A stretch of DNA of 64,000 nt from Asterias amurensis (Eukaryota; Echinodermata; Asteroidea; Forcipulatida; Asteriidae): assembly GCF_032118995.1 (NCBI RefSeq), contig NC_092649.1, positions 30,456,927 through 30,520,926 of the forward strand, in the 5' to 3' direction. The notes under the pieces are model-generated. The model saw only the letters and a list, made by a program, of their open reading frames with translations, had not been told where the DNA came from and made no database searches. Each line of letters opens with the position of its first letter. Position 1 is the stretch's first letter. Below, in pieces: positions 1-11,813 of the stretch. The translations under genes and the position numbers were made by a program.

Positions 1-214
1 CAGTCGAGATTTAAAATTTAAAAAATCGTTATTTGGTTAAAACCATCTCTTTAAATAAGATTCAGTTATTCAAACTAGGGCTAGGCCTAGGTCTACTTAC
101 TAAACCCAAGAACTAGGGGGTTCTTCATGACCCCCCCCCCCCCACCCAAGCCCTCTATAATTCCTTTGAATAAATGAGTTTTTTTAAAAGGCTGCAACAT
201 GGCTATAAAAATGT

Positions 215-385
215 ACTATAAAAAGAAACCCATGCTCTACAAACATAGCAACCACCCAAAGCAAACCAGTGTACTAAACCCATAGCAACCAGTGAGCTAT
301 GACTATACCAATCACTGTACTGTCATTATGGTAACCGATGTACTATACCCATAGCAACCACGTACTTAACCCATAGCAACATCAG
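215..385. repeat. Degenerate short tandem repeat
   Basis: The phrase CCCATAGCAACCA with a following GTACTA recurs about six times with variable spacing. It looks like a decayed minisatellite; no function is visible. Confidence 0.55.
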
Positions 386-396
386 CTTCTAGGTAC

Positions 397-543
397 CTAG
401 ATGTCTTTAACTGCTGTGTGTAGGCCTACTGCTTCTGCTGTAGTTAAAGCAACGACTCCGTCGGCTTTGTCTCTGAAAAATAAATACTCATCTCCGATTT
501 CACCAAACTCTTCCAAATTCATCTTAGGACACATTGAAGCCAT
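397..543 (-). other. Small ATG-initiated open frame of unknown status
   Basis: A 48-codon frame starts with ATG (MASMCPKMNLEEFG...) and ends with TAG. It lies directly against a palindromic block (about 545-600) built from CCTAAGTTAGGACG and its complement, a terminal-repeat-like signature. It could be the first coding piece of a decayed DNA transposon or a chance frame. I do not recognise the protein. Confidence 0.15.
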
Positions 544-3265
544 CCTAAGTTAGGACGGGTTACTCGTCCTAAGTCGAGTTAGAATTAATCCTAGTGTTTC
601 GTGTAATCGGCTGCTTGCTTTTGAAAAATAAAACACTTTGTGAGTCTCAACCTCAAAAAAAAAAAGAATGCTGAAAAGTACAACTAGGGAAATTAAGTTT
701 TAACCTCGCATTGAAGGAGCAAAGTAGTATACAAACACCACTGTATATCAAACAATAAGTAAATCAACCATGAACACGTTGGAACCAACTATTCCCTTTA
801 AAATTCATGCCATTTTATTACCAATAATTTGTCTTCCTAATCATAATAATTTCATATCTTGAAGTAAACAAGTATCACAGCTAAATTTGATGAAGAAAAC
901 CCTTGTTTCACTTAGTACATCCAAGTAACAACACAGAGGGCGGGCTTCAGTTCTTCACAGTTGCAAACCCGTCAACAGAAGTTATATTGTTGCTTTAAAA
1001 TTCATGCCACTTGATGTGTTTTTTTTCTTTATTGGTCATTATTAAATTATTCAATTCATACAATCTTGACAAGTGATACATTTTTGTGGCGAACAAATTA
1101 AATTGTCCAGTGGTAAAGTATATCAAAGTTACATTGGTTCTTAATTAATACACATGTGATAAACACAAGTGTTGTGTGAAGTTTATCATCAGGTGCAAAT
1201 ACAAGGCATGATGCTTGGTGTTATTTAATTGGAGGATTGGAGGTCTTTATTTCACAATAGACCAAACCATGCCTAAAACACTGCCACACAAAAAACTCTC
1301 AAAGCGAATGGTGAAAAGAATTCTTGTCCATTTAGTTTACTCAGTGATGGCTTTATCCTCCAATCAAATGACAAAGTTACTAGCGCCCTTCAGTGTTTGA
1401 CTATTCTCATTTCTAGACCAGCCATCAACAAACCTTTCACAGATTTACAAAACACCCTCATAGAGGATGCAATAATACAATCTTGTACATTTTGGTGATT
1501 ACTTGGGCTTTACACAAAATAAATAATGAATGTTCTGTGTTCATGCAATGCAGAGAATATTTTCTTAAACTCTGCTTGGCCTTGTTGAATTTAACATTTG
1601 ATATTTTCACCTTTGCACTCCTACACAATCTATATTTGTACCAACTCCGCTCTAACTGACAAAGACCAACTAAGACATGTTATGGCATTTCCTGTGCAAT
1701 ATCATTCAGAAAGTGGTAAAGGTTGTCCTTTGAATGTTTCACAAGTCTGTGATTTACTCACTGAGGTAGAATCCACATCTACTTACGAAATCTATGTGAC
1801 AATAATTGCAATTTAATATATTCAATTTTGCATTTCATACAGAATGGTGAATTATTTTGCTAAGAGAATGTGACAAGGAGTTCTTTTGTCAGAGCTGAAG
1901 AAAGTGTGGCTGCACTTTATCACTAGCTCAGACCCAGCAAAAGAGAAAATTTAAAATTCATTTCATGAAGACGGAGTCAAATAATATACAAACAACTGTA
2001 CTTGAGCTTTGTCTAAATTGGCTGTTGTTGCTACAGCTGTTGCTAAGGACGTCCTATTCTTCAATGCAAGTTCTCATGACGATCAAATTACAGCCACTAA
2101 TTCAGACATGGCTTTAGGACCCCTCTCATTTCAACCTCGTGTTTCAGGCAAACCTAAATATAAAAAGTCTTTAAAAATAAAAAAAATCTTGGGGAGATAA
2201 AAGTTATGAACATCAAAGAAATTCATGTTTTAGAAGGGCTCTTCCATTTGCACCCCAAGCACGGAAACTCCCTCAGTTGTGCCACTGATTTCAGTAAAAT
2301 TGTTGAGCCCCCTTGCAGACTATGATTTTATAATAAACTAATTTCAACAATGGAAAGAGATTGAAATTAGAAGAATGTGAAAAGAGATTGAAATTAGAAG
2401 AATGACAATTCATTTCTAACCTTTTCAAGACAAACAGAGACGGTCTATACTATAACTTTACACCACACAATATAATATTGAAAAATATTTCACAGGATTA
2501 AAAATATACAGTCAGTACAAAAAACAACTTTGTATCAATTAGATTTCTTTCAGAGGTTTTTGTTCTGTCAATAACAAACAATGACATACAGCTCATTACA
2601 TTAATTAAGTCTTACAAGTAAAGATCATAACATACAGGATCTGACTAAACATTTGAAACAGTTACCATTACAGATACAGCACTTGATTCACAGACTCAGG
2701 TTATTGCCATCCATTTTGTGACTGGTATAAGTCAAGTATGAGTGACTACATTCATGATGTAGGGTCCTACATTTATGATGTAGGGTCCTACATTCATGAT
2801 GTTGGGTCCCATCTCTGCAACATAATCTGTGGAATTACTGCAAGCCTTACTGGAATGTATCGCAACCATACAGTTTCGAATCCTAGGTAATGTGTGACCA
2901 CAGTGTGTGACCAATTCCTTGTAAATGTTAACACTTGGCAAACAAATCACTCAGTTGGAATACTTTTTACACAAGAGATGAAAAAGGGTGTCCATCTTCA
3001 AAACACTTTACAAACAGACAACAAAACCTATATGTTCACAGTGTTCTTTTAAACCTCCCTAGTTGCAATGTACTTTGTTTTACTCCAGTGGAATTCAGAG
3101 ACATGTCTTGCACATTTTGAGGATGACAGACATCAAGAAACAACACTTCCTTGACACAGACCTCAAGAAACAACACTTCTTTGACATGATTTGAATTTGA
3201 CCCAGCCATGACATCATAATTCATGTGTTACCGTCAAGGTGTAAACCTACCTAAATACTTAGTGC

Positions 3266-4695
3266 TTATTTATGTTTCTTTTTGCCTTTTTTCTTGCTCG
3301 GGACCCGGCATCGAGGACAGTACCAATTTGACTCCGTTGGTTCTTCCTTGATACCTACACATGGCCTGGGAAAAAATAGAGAGAGGGAACAATTTACAAT
3401 GGAGTAACAAGCCAGGTTTTTTGTTCTTCTAAAGCCCTGCTCATATTTCATGCGAATGCGAAGTGAAATTCAACACCACCTCTTTGTTGAGCATAGCTTT
3501 ACTCTCCCAAATTAATTGTTGCAAATTTGTGTCATCAACATTTGTATCGCATTCACATGCGCATTCGCATTCGCATTCAGATTCGCATTCGCATTCGCAT
3601 TCTCATTCGCATTCCCATTCGCAGCGGGTATGAACCGGACTCAAGGCACCTTCTCATTGATAAAGGACACCACTTTGACAGGCATGACATTTGGTCCTAT
3701 GAAAAGGCTATGACTTATTTATCAAGTACATGTACAATATAAACATTTCAGGCTGATTTTAATTGAAACTTTTCAGGATTTGTCAGGGGCAAAACCAATC
3801 AAAAATCAGACCTAACTTAAGTAAAAAGAATATCATGCCTGTTTTGAGGAACATGTAATTAAAGGGGCACCAAGGCATGGCGATCGCCTCCATTGCCCAG
3901 TCCATGATCAAATTTCACAAACTACATTAACAGCAGAAATTATTGCTTAAAGATTTTCTATTCAGCAAAATAAGCAGGACACCAGTCACAGATGTATAGC
4001 GTTTGCATTTAGCAGATAATGTATGAAATACTGAAGTGTGTCTTACCAATGATACCAATCATCACACGTATCACATCCCACCATTGCACTCCCATCATCT
4101 GGCAATTTACAGTTTGGACAAATCCAAATCCTCTCTCCAGTGTCACTCTGAAAAAACAAAAATAGAATCCAGAAATCTAATTCAAAAATCTTACAAACAA
4201 CGAGTACACCAGACATTTTTTCAGTTAATCTGTCTGGACTTGATAAGAAAACAATAAAATACAACTCGAGTATGTTGGCATCACTGAGATAAAAAACAAA
4301 AACAAAGAATACACGCCAAGCGCAATTCTCAGCCAATTACACAGAAATTCAGCGCTTGTCATGTAAGCAAAGAATGGTGATCGTAAGCACAGAATTCAGC
4401 GATAAGCAGAGCCATAAAATCAGTCCCTGGTCCCTTACCACTACAGTTCCAACAGTCTCTAGAATAACAGTACGCTGAGCTGAGCTTCCTACTGTCACAC
4501 CAGCCCCTCCAGCTGGAGCACCTCCTGGTGATTTCTGGCCTGTTGCTGTTTTACCAGCTCCCTTTGTCATAGCAGGTTTCTCAACAGGGGCTTTTAGAGA
4601 TGCTTTTGTAGGTACCGAGATACCCTGATAAACAAAACAGAATCAGACACAACAAGATGAACGTTTGAATAAAAATAAATTTTCATTATTTATTA

Positions 4696-4735
<40 letters not shown>

Positions 4736-7700
4736 TCTGAGAAAAAAAGAATTAGCTGTTGCAAACTGCTTATGAACCAAAAGGACAATATGGTATGCAA
4801 AAAATAATTCATGACTTGACATTTCAACCCTTTATTGGTCTTTATTTCTGGTAATGAAACAAGGATTCCTCACAAGTGAACTTAATCACTGTAGCTTGCA
4901 AGCCTGTGGAAACCTGTAAACAAGGGTGCTTGCTCTATGAACCAGAAACACTGGGTTCCAAATTTAAAATCCAGTAAACTTGAGAGAGACACTTTGTTCA
5001 TAATCTCCCTTTATGAGGTGTTTTTTTATTTTATTTAATGTGGGTTAACAGCCCTCAACTTTTGGATCAGTATGCACTGATCGTCTTCAGGATGCTGCTG
5101 GACTCTGTTACAGCATACTACTAATGAGGTTTAGCTTGAAGGTAAGCTTAGCTTAATGTGCATATAGGCAGGAAACTAGAATAGAGTTAGCTTAGGCTTA
5201 GCTCTTTGATGCAAGCAAGTAGGAACTTAAACTGGATCCTACTGGAAGTGGGCGGGATTCAGTTAGTGAATTATTGACTGTTTCTAAGAGCAAGTTCGAT
5301 TGTGCGCCATGGTTAACTAAAGGTTGACTATTTTAAATCGAACTCAAGGGGAAGGCAGTGGAGTGTTCTCGATGACTCAAGTTAGTCATTCGAGTGAGTG
5401 CATCACTGCGCATGTACGATGCTGGTCAGCTGTCATTTACTGGTCGACTAAATGTTTGCATTCGAACTTGCTTCTAAGATTGTCTTACCTTAATGGGAGT
5501 GGTTGGCTGAGAGGTAACAGTTGACACAGCAGGGACACCCTTAGTTGGTTTAGCTATTGCTGAGAATGCCTTAGAAGCTGCTTTCCTTACAGGTGGTGCA
5601 GTCACAGGTATCTTAGGGGCTGGGGGAGATGGAGGTGGGGGAGATGGAGACCTGGGTGCGGGCGGGGAAGGCGGTGGAGATGCCACAACAGTTTTCTTGG
5701 GCTGCGATGCTTTCTTGGATTGGGATGCCTTCTTGGCAGCTGGGGTCTTCTTGGGTTTGGGGCTGGGAGAGCTGGATTGGGGGGATGGTGAACGAGGCGG
5801 AGGGGAAGGAGAACATGGGGGCGGAGATGGAGAGGGTGATTTCCGCCTTGGGGAGGGGGATGGGGAGGATGATGAGGATGATGAAGAGGAAGATGATGGG
5901 GTACGAGCTCTTGCTGGTGGTGGTTTGGGCATTTCTGATTGCTTCTTGATAAATCTACAATCAAATAAATTGAAAAATATATTTTTACTTTTATGATAAA
6001 TGAAAAAATTTCATCTGCCCTCATATGACTTGGGTTTCCCAACGGACCAATCCTCCTTGTAGACTCTAAACCCTTGAATAGGGTACCCTCCTAAAGAGAT
6101 TGAAAGGAGGTTGTTCGGTGGCCCATCCTTTGCATACAGTCTGTGCGCTTCTATTGTTCCACCGATGCAAAGCCCGTTTAACAACAACCAAGCAGATTTC
6201 CCACTAACATCTGACAATTGGCTTTAAGAGATCTATTTTTTCTTATTCTTCTTATAATCTTCTAAGCACTACTCACATTTTTGTGGCCTCTCCTTTTGAA
6301 GATGCAGCACCCATCCTCAATGTTATCTTGGGAACAATTAACTGGAAATAAAAACAATTCCAAAAAGACCATAATTATTGGATGACACTTGTTTTATCCC
6401 AAAGGCAGTGAAGTGTAAAAGTCACTCAGTATCGCCTCAAAATTGCTCCAAGTTATCCAACACTACATGCACTATTGAATATTTGCAGAACATTGTTACA
6501 AACTGTGGCTTTCTTTTTTTGTTACTTTATGGCTTTGCCATACGATAGTTTTCAAACTTCCAATGGCAACAATTTGGGCTGTGACATTCCAATTAGCCTT
6601 GTTGAGGTATGACGGTCACTATAGGATTGCACTGTTGGGTTTGGGTGTATAAAGACAAATTTACCTAAAACCAAATATTGTTATAGTAACATGTCCACCA
6701 TACCTTAAAATGGCTTATAGAAACACCATATCTCAAAATGGCTTATAGAAAGGCCTTTACTAAGCAAAGGTACAGATTAAGAGATGGATGCATGAATTAC
6801 CTTAGCTATTTTCTCAGGAGGTTCTTCTGAGGAGCTCTTGTCATCTTTCCCTCTCTTCACACCAGTGTTTCCATCTTTCTTCTTAGCCTTCTTGAGAGAC
6901 TCTCTCGCTGCCTTCACCTTAGCCTTTCTCTCCTTATCCTTGCGTTTCTTCTTCTGATTCATCTTATCTTTCTGTTGTTTCTCATCTGTCTTATCTCGAC
7001 TTGGACTACTGGATGCACTCTCTGACTGCGACACAAGACGTACCTTCATGGATTTCGGATTCTTGGTGATGATGTTGAGCTTAGCGATAGCTGGCTGCTT
7101 TTGAGAGTCTGGCTCTGTTTCTCCGTCCGAGCTCGGCCTCTTACCTGACAACTCTTGCAATTTACGTTTCTTATCCATTTTTTTCTTTTTCAGTTTGTCT
7201 TTTTTCATTTGGTCCTTTTTCCGTTTGGAACGCTCCTTCTTGGACACTTTACCGACAGATTTTTCATCACTGCTCTTCTTAGTTTTATCTTTCTTCTCTT
7301 TATTTTCCCTCTTGTCTTTTGAATCAGACTTATCTGTTTTGATGAGAAGTTTAAGTGATGTCGCAGATGTGGTTGCCCCTTCACTGTCCCGCCAGGCATG
7401 TTTAAATAACAGCTTTGGAGGCAAAGATTGTCCTTTACTACTAGACTTCTCCTGAGTAGATTTGTTTGCCATATCAAGAAGTCCACCTTTACCCTTCTCG
7501 TTGGTTTTATCTTTACCCTTTTCTTTAACTTTATCCTTGCCCTTTTCTTTAGTCCTGTCTTCTTTACCATTCTTTTTACCAGGTTTATTGTCACTACTTC
7601 GAGCCATTTTGGATATAACAGATTCAATAGTGTCATTTATGCTGGCTTCATTTGCCACAACTTCCTCTTCATCGTCCACTATTAACCTTGCGGATGGGAG

Positions 7701-10032
7701 GACAGCTTTAGAAGGGTCTGGCGCCTCTCCACATGGATCAAACGTCTTGGAGGGTCTTGGCTTAGTATCCTCATCTTCAAAGTCATAAACATCCAAAGCA
7801 GATGGTTTCTTAGGGCTTGGACTCTTATCGTCATCACTATGATGCGTTGGAGTGATGGGTGCAGTCTCTGATGATTTCTTTGTTGTGATGAGTAACGTTC
7901 CGATATTAGGTCCTGTGACTTTAAGGCTCTTACTCCCAGAGGGCATTAACTCTTTGACTTTATCCATGATAACTACAGCTGGACTTTTGGGTTTCACTTG
8001 AAACACAGACGGAGCACCACTTGGTGAGAAAAACAAATGCTTTGGTGATTTGGGTTTGGGCTTTGGTGGGGTGATACCCTTTGCTTTAGATGATTTGAGA
8101 TCAATGTTAGCACTTGGTCGTGGAGATTTTGGGACTTTAGTTAGCAGCCCGTCCATTTTGGTATCTTGTTTTGAGAGAGGTATTTGGGGAAGACCACTTC
8201 TGCGTTCTACTAATGGTTTACGAGGAGGTGTGGTCGCAACAGGAAGCCTGCCTTCTCTCTTAGGTGTTATTTCTCCATTGATACCCATGGATATTGCTGT
8301 TAGCTCTCGGGGTGTGCCATCATCAATTAGCCGCAGTCTCTTATAGTTAAATTCACTGGCTGGACTAAGAAGCTCACGTTTATCACCTCGAGGTGAGTTG
8401 GGACTCATGAGGGGTGTGTGTGGCTCGTAGCCATCAATATCAATTGACATCCGAGATGAATGGGATAAATCCATTGAATCAAGACCTTCACCATATTCTG
8501 CAAGATTGATACAAATAAAAAGTGTTACATTTGTAGAAATTGCAGAGTTTAGAAAGTCATTATTCAAATTATTAGAGAGCTTCCTTCTTTTTTAAGAAAT
8601 AGTGGAAATAAAATGATGTTGAAATTAAATTACCCCCCCCCCCCTTTGCAGGCCTGATGCTTTGCTCTTGAAAGGGCAAGAGCACTAAGGAGTTTTCTTG
8701 TAAATTGATCTTGGGTTGTTTCAAGTAGCACTGATGTAATGACAAGCAGCCGACTTCAAAAAGAGACAAAGATCATGCGAATCAGTAACAGTTGCTAAGT
8801 AAAGTTTGATGTCACAATACAAATCACTATGGTAATAATGACAATTTGTCTTGCGATTATTTTGATTGTTTTGTAAAATCGGCCCTAGGTGCAATTGCCT
8901 CTATTTCCTTTGTGAAGTATCAGGGCATGCCCCTTTGATGTTAAGGTGTACCTACCTCCTGCAATGTCACCTAATGGTGGCATATGCTCTGGGATGTATT
9001 CCAACCTCTCCCTGCAATCTCTGCTTCCTGGCTGAGGAATCTGGAGATTGTTTCTCTTAGGAATCGGGAACGATGGTAGAGGATGAGCAAAGGGGATAGG
9101 TTCAACCTCCTTCAGGTATGTCTCCAGCTCATTCAAACGGACATGCATGTGGGAGAATGTCAAACCAACATCATCCAGGTTGGGATCAGTCCGACCATCT
9201 TGTGAGGAAAAACAAATCAAACAAATAATGTCAAACAAATGTTTCCAAACCAACAAACAAAATGTTGTGAAGTTTTTTAGACAATAATTTGTACAGCGCA
9301 AAGAGACCTTTTGTTGTATGAGCTGCATACATGTTTAGTATTATTATTTATAAAAACCAACATATTTTACATGTATACTTTCAAGCATAATTTACAATTA
9401 ACAACCGCTTACTGGTCTTTTTTGGGGTAAGCTTTCTAATGTATCAGTAGGGACTCTCTTTATCAAGTTTTAGTACTGCATGGACATTGATTTTTTTCAC
9501 AAATGAGGTAATACTTTACAAGTGAAACTCCGGTGAACAAAGAAAAATGAAGAAAACAGAATAGTAAATTTTTCTCTCATATATCACCCACAAAACATTT
9601 TCAAAATTGCTGTCTGGCTAGTCTGGTGAGGACTATGATGGGTTCTCATCACCAACTCAGTTTTCTGCTGATTTGAATTGCCAATACAATGTTTCTTTAA
9701 AGGTGGAGGTTTAGGATTTATGTCCTGTATTTACTTTTTTTTTTTTTTTTACAACTCAGCAGCCATAACTATGTATACATTGCATTGTAAACTATCACTG
9801 CCTGAAGAGTCAGTACTAAGGGCTATCTCCACCCTCCAAAACAAATCACATTCAGTCTTCACTTACATTGTTCAGCATAGCGGTGAGAATGTCTTGCTAG
9901 ATGTTCAAGGTATCTCTGCAAGACGTCTGTCAGAAGGTCACATGGTGTTGTATGTACAGCATGCCACCCCAACCCCTGGCACAGCTGGGCTACTGCAACC
10001 TTCAAAAGACTACGGCAGTATTCATCTGCCAT
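3266..10032 (-). CDS. TAF3: TAF3, TFIID subunit 3 (histone fold plus PHD finger)
   Basis: Spliced gene of 8 coding exons: 9867-10032, 8956-9198, 6801-8497, 6277-6341, 5489-5954, 4439-4624, 4047-4147, 3266-3365. Junctions are GT/AG and the phases join without a break, giving about 1007 residues (human about 930). The start is ATG in MADEYCRSLLK, in register with vertebrate TAF3. Residues about 3-77 are the BTP-type histone fold that pairs with TAF10 in TFIID. The block YGRTDPNLDDVG and the motif EYIP are near-identical to vertebrate TAF3. The large exon 3 and exon 5 encode a low-complexity Lys/Ser/Pro-rich linker with KDK/KEK runs. The last 66 residues form a C4HC3 PHD finger (CPNC 951-954, CDTC 966-969, H974, C977, CPRC 991-994) followed by a basic tail; in the family this finger reads H3K4me3 at promoters. 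The protein is nuclear. The gene is divergent from UBA3. Confidence 0.95.
4320..4431. mobile_element. Partial copy of a CATGGCTCTGCTT-type MITE
   Basis: The stretch GAATGGTGATCGTAAGCACA and the end AAGCAGAGCCATAAAAT match one end of the inverted-repeat element at 26265-26486. It lies in TAF3 intron 6 and stops about 2 bp before the donor hexamer of exon 6 (exon edge 4439). Only one end is recognisable. Confidence 0.6.
5289..5472. mobile_element. Short inverted-repeat element (MITE), 184 bp
   Basis: The ends AGCAAGTTCGA and TCGAACTTGCT are inverted copies. A 6-bp direct repeat TCTAAG flanks them (5283-5288 and 5473-5478). No coding capacity. It sits in TAF3 intron 5 and ends 10 bp from the donor hexamer of exon 5. 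Confidence 0.75.
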
Positions 10033-11813
10033 TTTAGCTCAGTCTACAACATCTGCTGGAAAAGATAAGGACAACCACTTCATGAAGTTTTGGTAACTTA
10101 CTTTTAGAAAATAAAGGTTTTGATTTTTATTCTTAAAGACTACTTGGTTCTGATACAATAAAACAAAAAGTTTTCTTCTAAAAAGCTATCAGTTTAAAAA
10201 AAAAGGCGCTAGACACTATTGTAAATTACTCAAAATAATTGCAAGCATAGAAACTTACTCGGTAATGAGCAATGGAGAGCTGTTGATAGTATAATACATT
10301 GAGAGGAACGGCTCCCTCTGAAGTAACATAGTTTTTGCGAAAGAAGTAATTTCTCACTAAAATATTTGAATTGATTTCAAGACCTCAGCAGAGATCTCAA
10401 ATTCAAGAAGCATCTGAACGCACGAACTTGTGCGACAAGGGTGTTTTTTCTTCCATTATTCTCTCACAACTTCAACAACCAAATGAGTTCAAATTTTCAC
10501 AGGGTTGTTATTTTATAAATGCATAATGTTGAGATACACCAAGTAAGAAAACTGGTCTTTGACAATTACCAAAAGTGTCCAACAGTGCCTTTAAGGTTTC
10601 AAATTGGCATCATTTTTCATTGTTATGGACAAAATAAATTATCTGACTGTTCCTATCTCCCCCAAGAATGACAGAATGTAGACACAGAAGAGCATGCACA
10701 ACCAACTAAATCATGAAAAATAAGCAATATATGGGTCTTTGGTAATCGCTATATTTTTGCTGTAAAACTTTTAAGGCCATTTGGAAACGTTTCCTAAATT
10801 TATTAGATAATAACAATACACACATGCCAAAATAAGCATAGTTAACTCTACTGGTCTGCTGTATAAAACCCATGTAACTGTAGTCTGTATATTAATCATA
10901 CATGTTAATAAACAACAACAAATTTAAAAACAATAACAATTATTTATTTATTTTAGTTTCAATTTTAAAATATAAACTGTTCCTAGAACATTATTCTATA
11001 CTATATTATATAAGCCTTTACGATAAAACAATTAAGTTATCTTATATCAACATAATCAATATCAAGTAAGTGCCAATCATTCCCATCCCACATTCTTTTA
11101 TGATTTGTGAACAAACAATAAATGACAAAAACAATTATAATATTTCGTTTGTAAATACTAAAAATAGGCCTACTACTTACTACTACCACCAAGTAATTTC
11201 ATTTTCAGAAAAGGTGCACACATACATGACAAAAATCTTGTTTACACACTAAGCCTCACATGGATCGAAATGGGGATGCTACGAAATATGACATCATTAA
11301 TTATTTAATAATTTCACACTGATTATAAAAATACAAAATAGACTACCTCCATGATTGAACGATATTTCGCCATATGTTTATGTACGTAAATTTGGTTGTT
11401 GTAGGCCTACGGCCAAATACACTGCACAAAATTACATTCATTTTCAATTGCTACCAAAACTGGTCTGTAAATCTCGGCAGAAAACGTTCATTATTTAAAT
11501 TATTGCGGCATTTCACTCTTAAGCAAATTAACTGTATATGCATTATTCTTACCCAAACGAAAATGGCTTTACTGGACGTCAAAATGTCATTTATTCTGAC
11601 AAAATTCTTGCAGCTAATTCACCGAATACAGGCAGGCGCCATCACCGCCGTCAAAAGTTCGCTACTTCACCGTTGAGGGCGCTGCAGTCATACGGAAAAC
11701 ATTTCTCTGTTTCATCAACAAGCAAGGGAAGCAAGAAGCTTGGCCGCATCGCGATCGAAAGTGTAAGGTTTATCACTTTTCCCTAAGTTAAGGCTGCGAT
11801 CAAGCCGACACAA
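10033..11813. promoter_or_regulatory. Divergent TAF3/UBA3 intergenic region
   Basis: The 1.8 kb between the start codons of TAF3 (minus) and UBA3 (plus) must hold both promoters. The left part contains a TTAA-bounded element (10194-10594) and then AT-rich DNA. The stretch 11620-11813 is richer in CpG (for example GCGCCATCACCGCCG and CGCATCGCGATCG) and is the likelier UBA3 initiation zone. No TATA box could be assigned with confidence. Confidence 0.6.
10194..10594. mobile_element. TTAA-bounded nonautonomous element, copy 1
   Basis: About 400 bp beginning TTAA with a degraded end and finishing AAAAGTGTCCAACAGTGCC plus TTAA. It is homologous, in inverse orientation, to the better-preserved copy at 36031-36415 (shared blocks include GGCTCCCTCTGAAGTAAC and AGTTTTTGCGAAAGAAGTAA). 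Noncoding. The TTAA ends suggest piggyBac-type mobilisation, which is an inference. Confidence 0.7.

Larger units (their letters stand above)
1..3265. other. 3' flank of TAF3, no confident gene
   Basis: AT-rich DNA downstream of the TAF3 stop; it probably includes the TAF3 3' UTR at its right end. It holds a degenerate tandem repeat (215-385), a palindromic block near 545-600, two 29-bp copies near 2350-2405, three 21-bp copies containing a GTAGGGTCCTAC palindrome near 2752-2812, and two 30-bp copies near 3125-3185. No reading frame here resembles a known protein. Confidence 0.6.

Noticed and set aside
5602-5996. Several frames opposite or offset to the Pro/Ser-rich region
   Set aside because: They are shadows of TAF3 exon 5, which is confirmed by splice phase and by continuity into the PHD exons.
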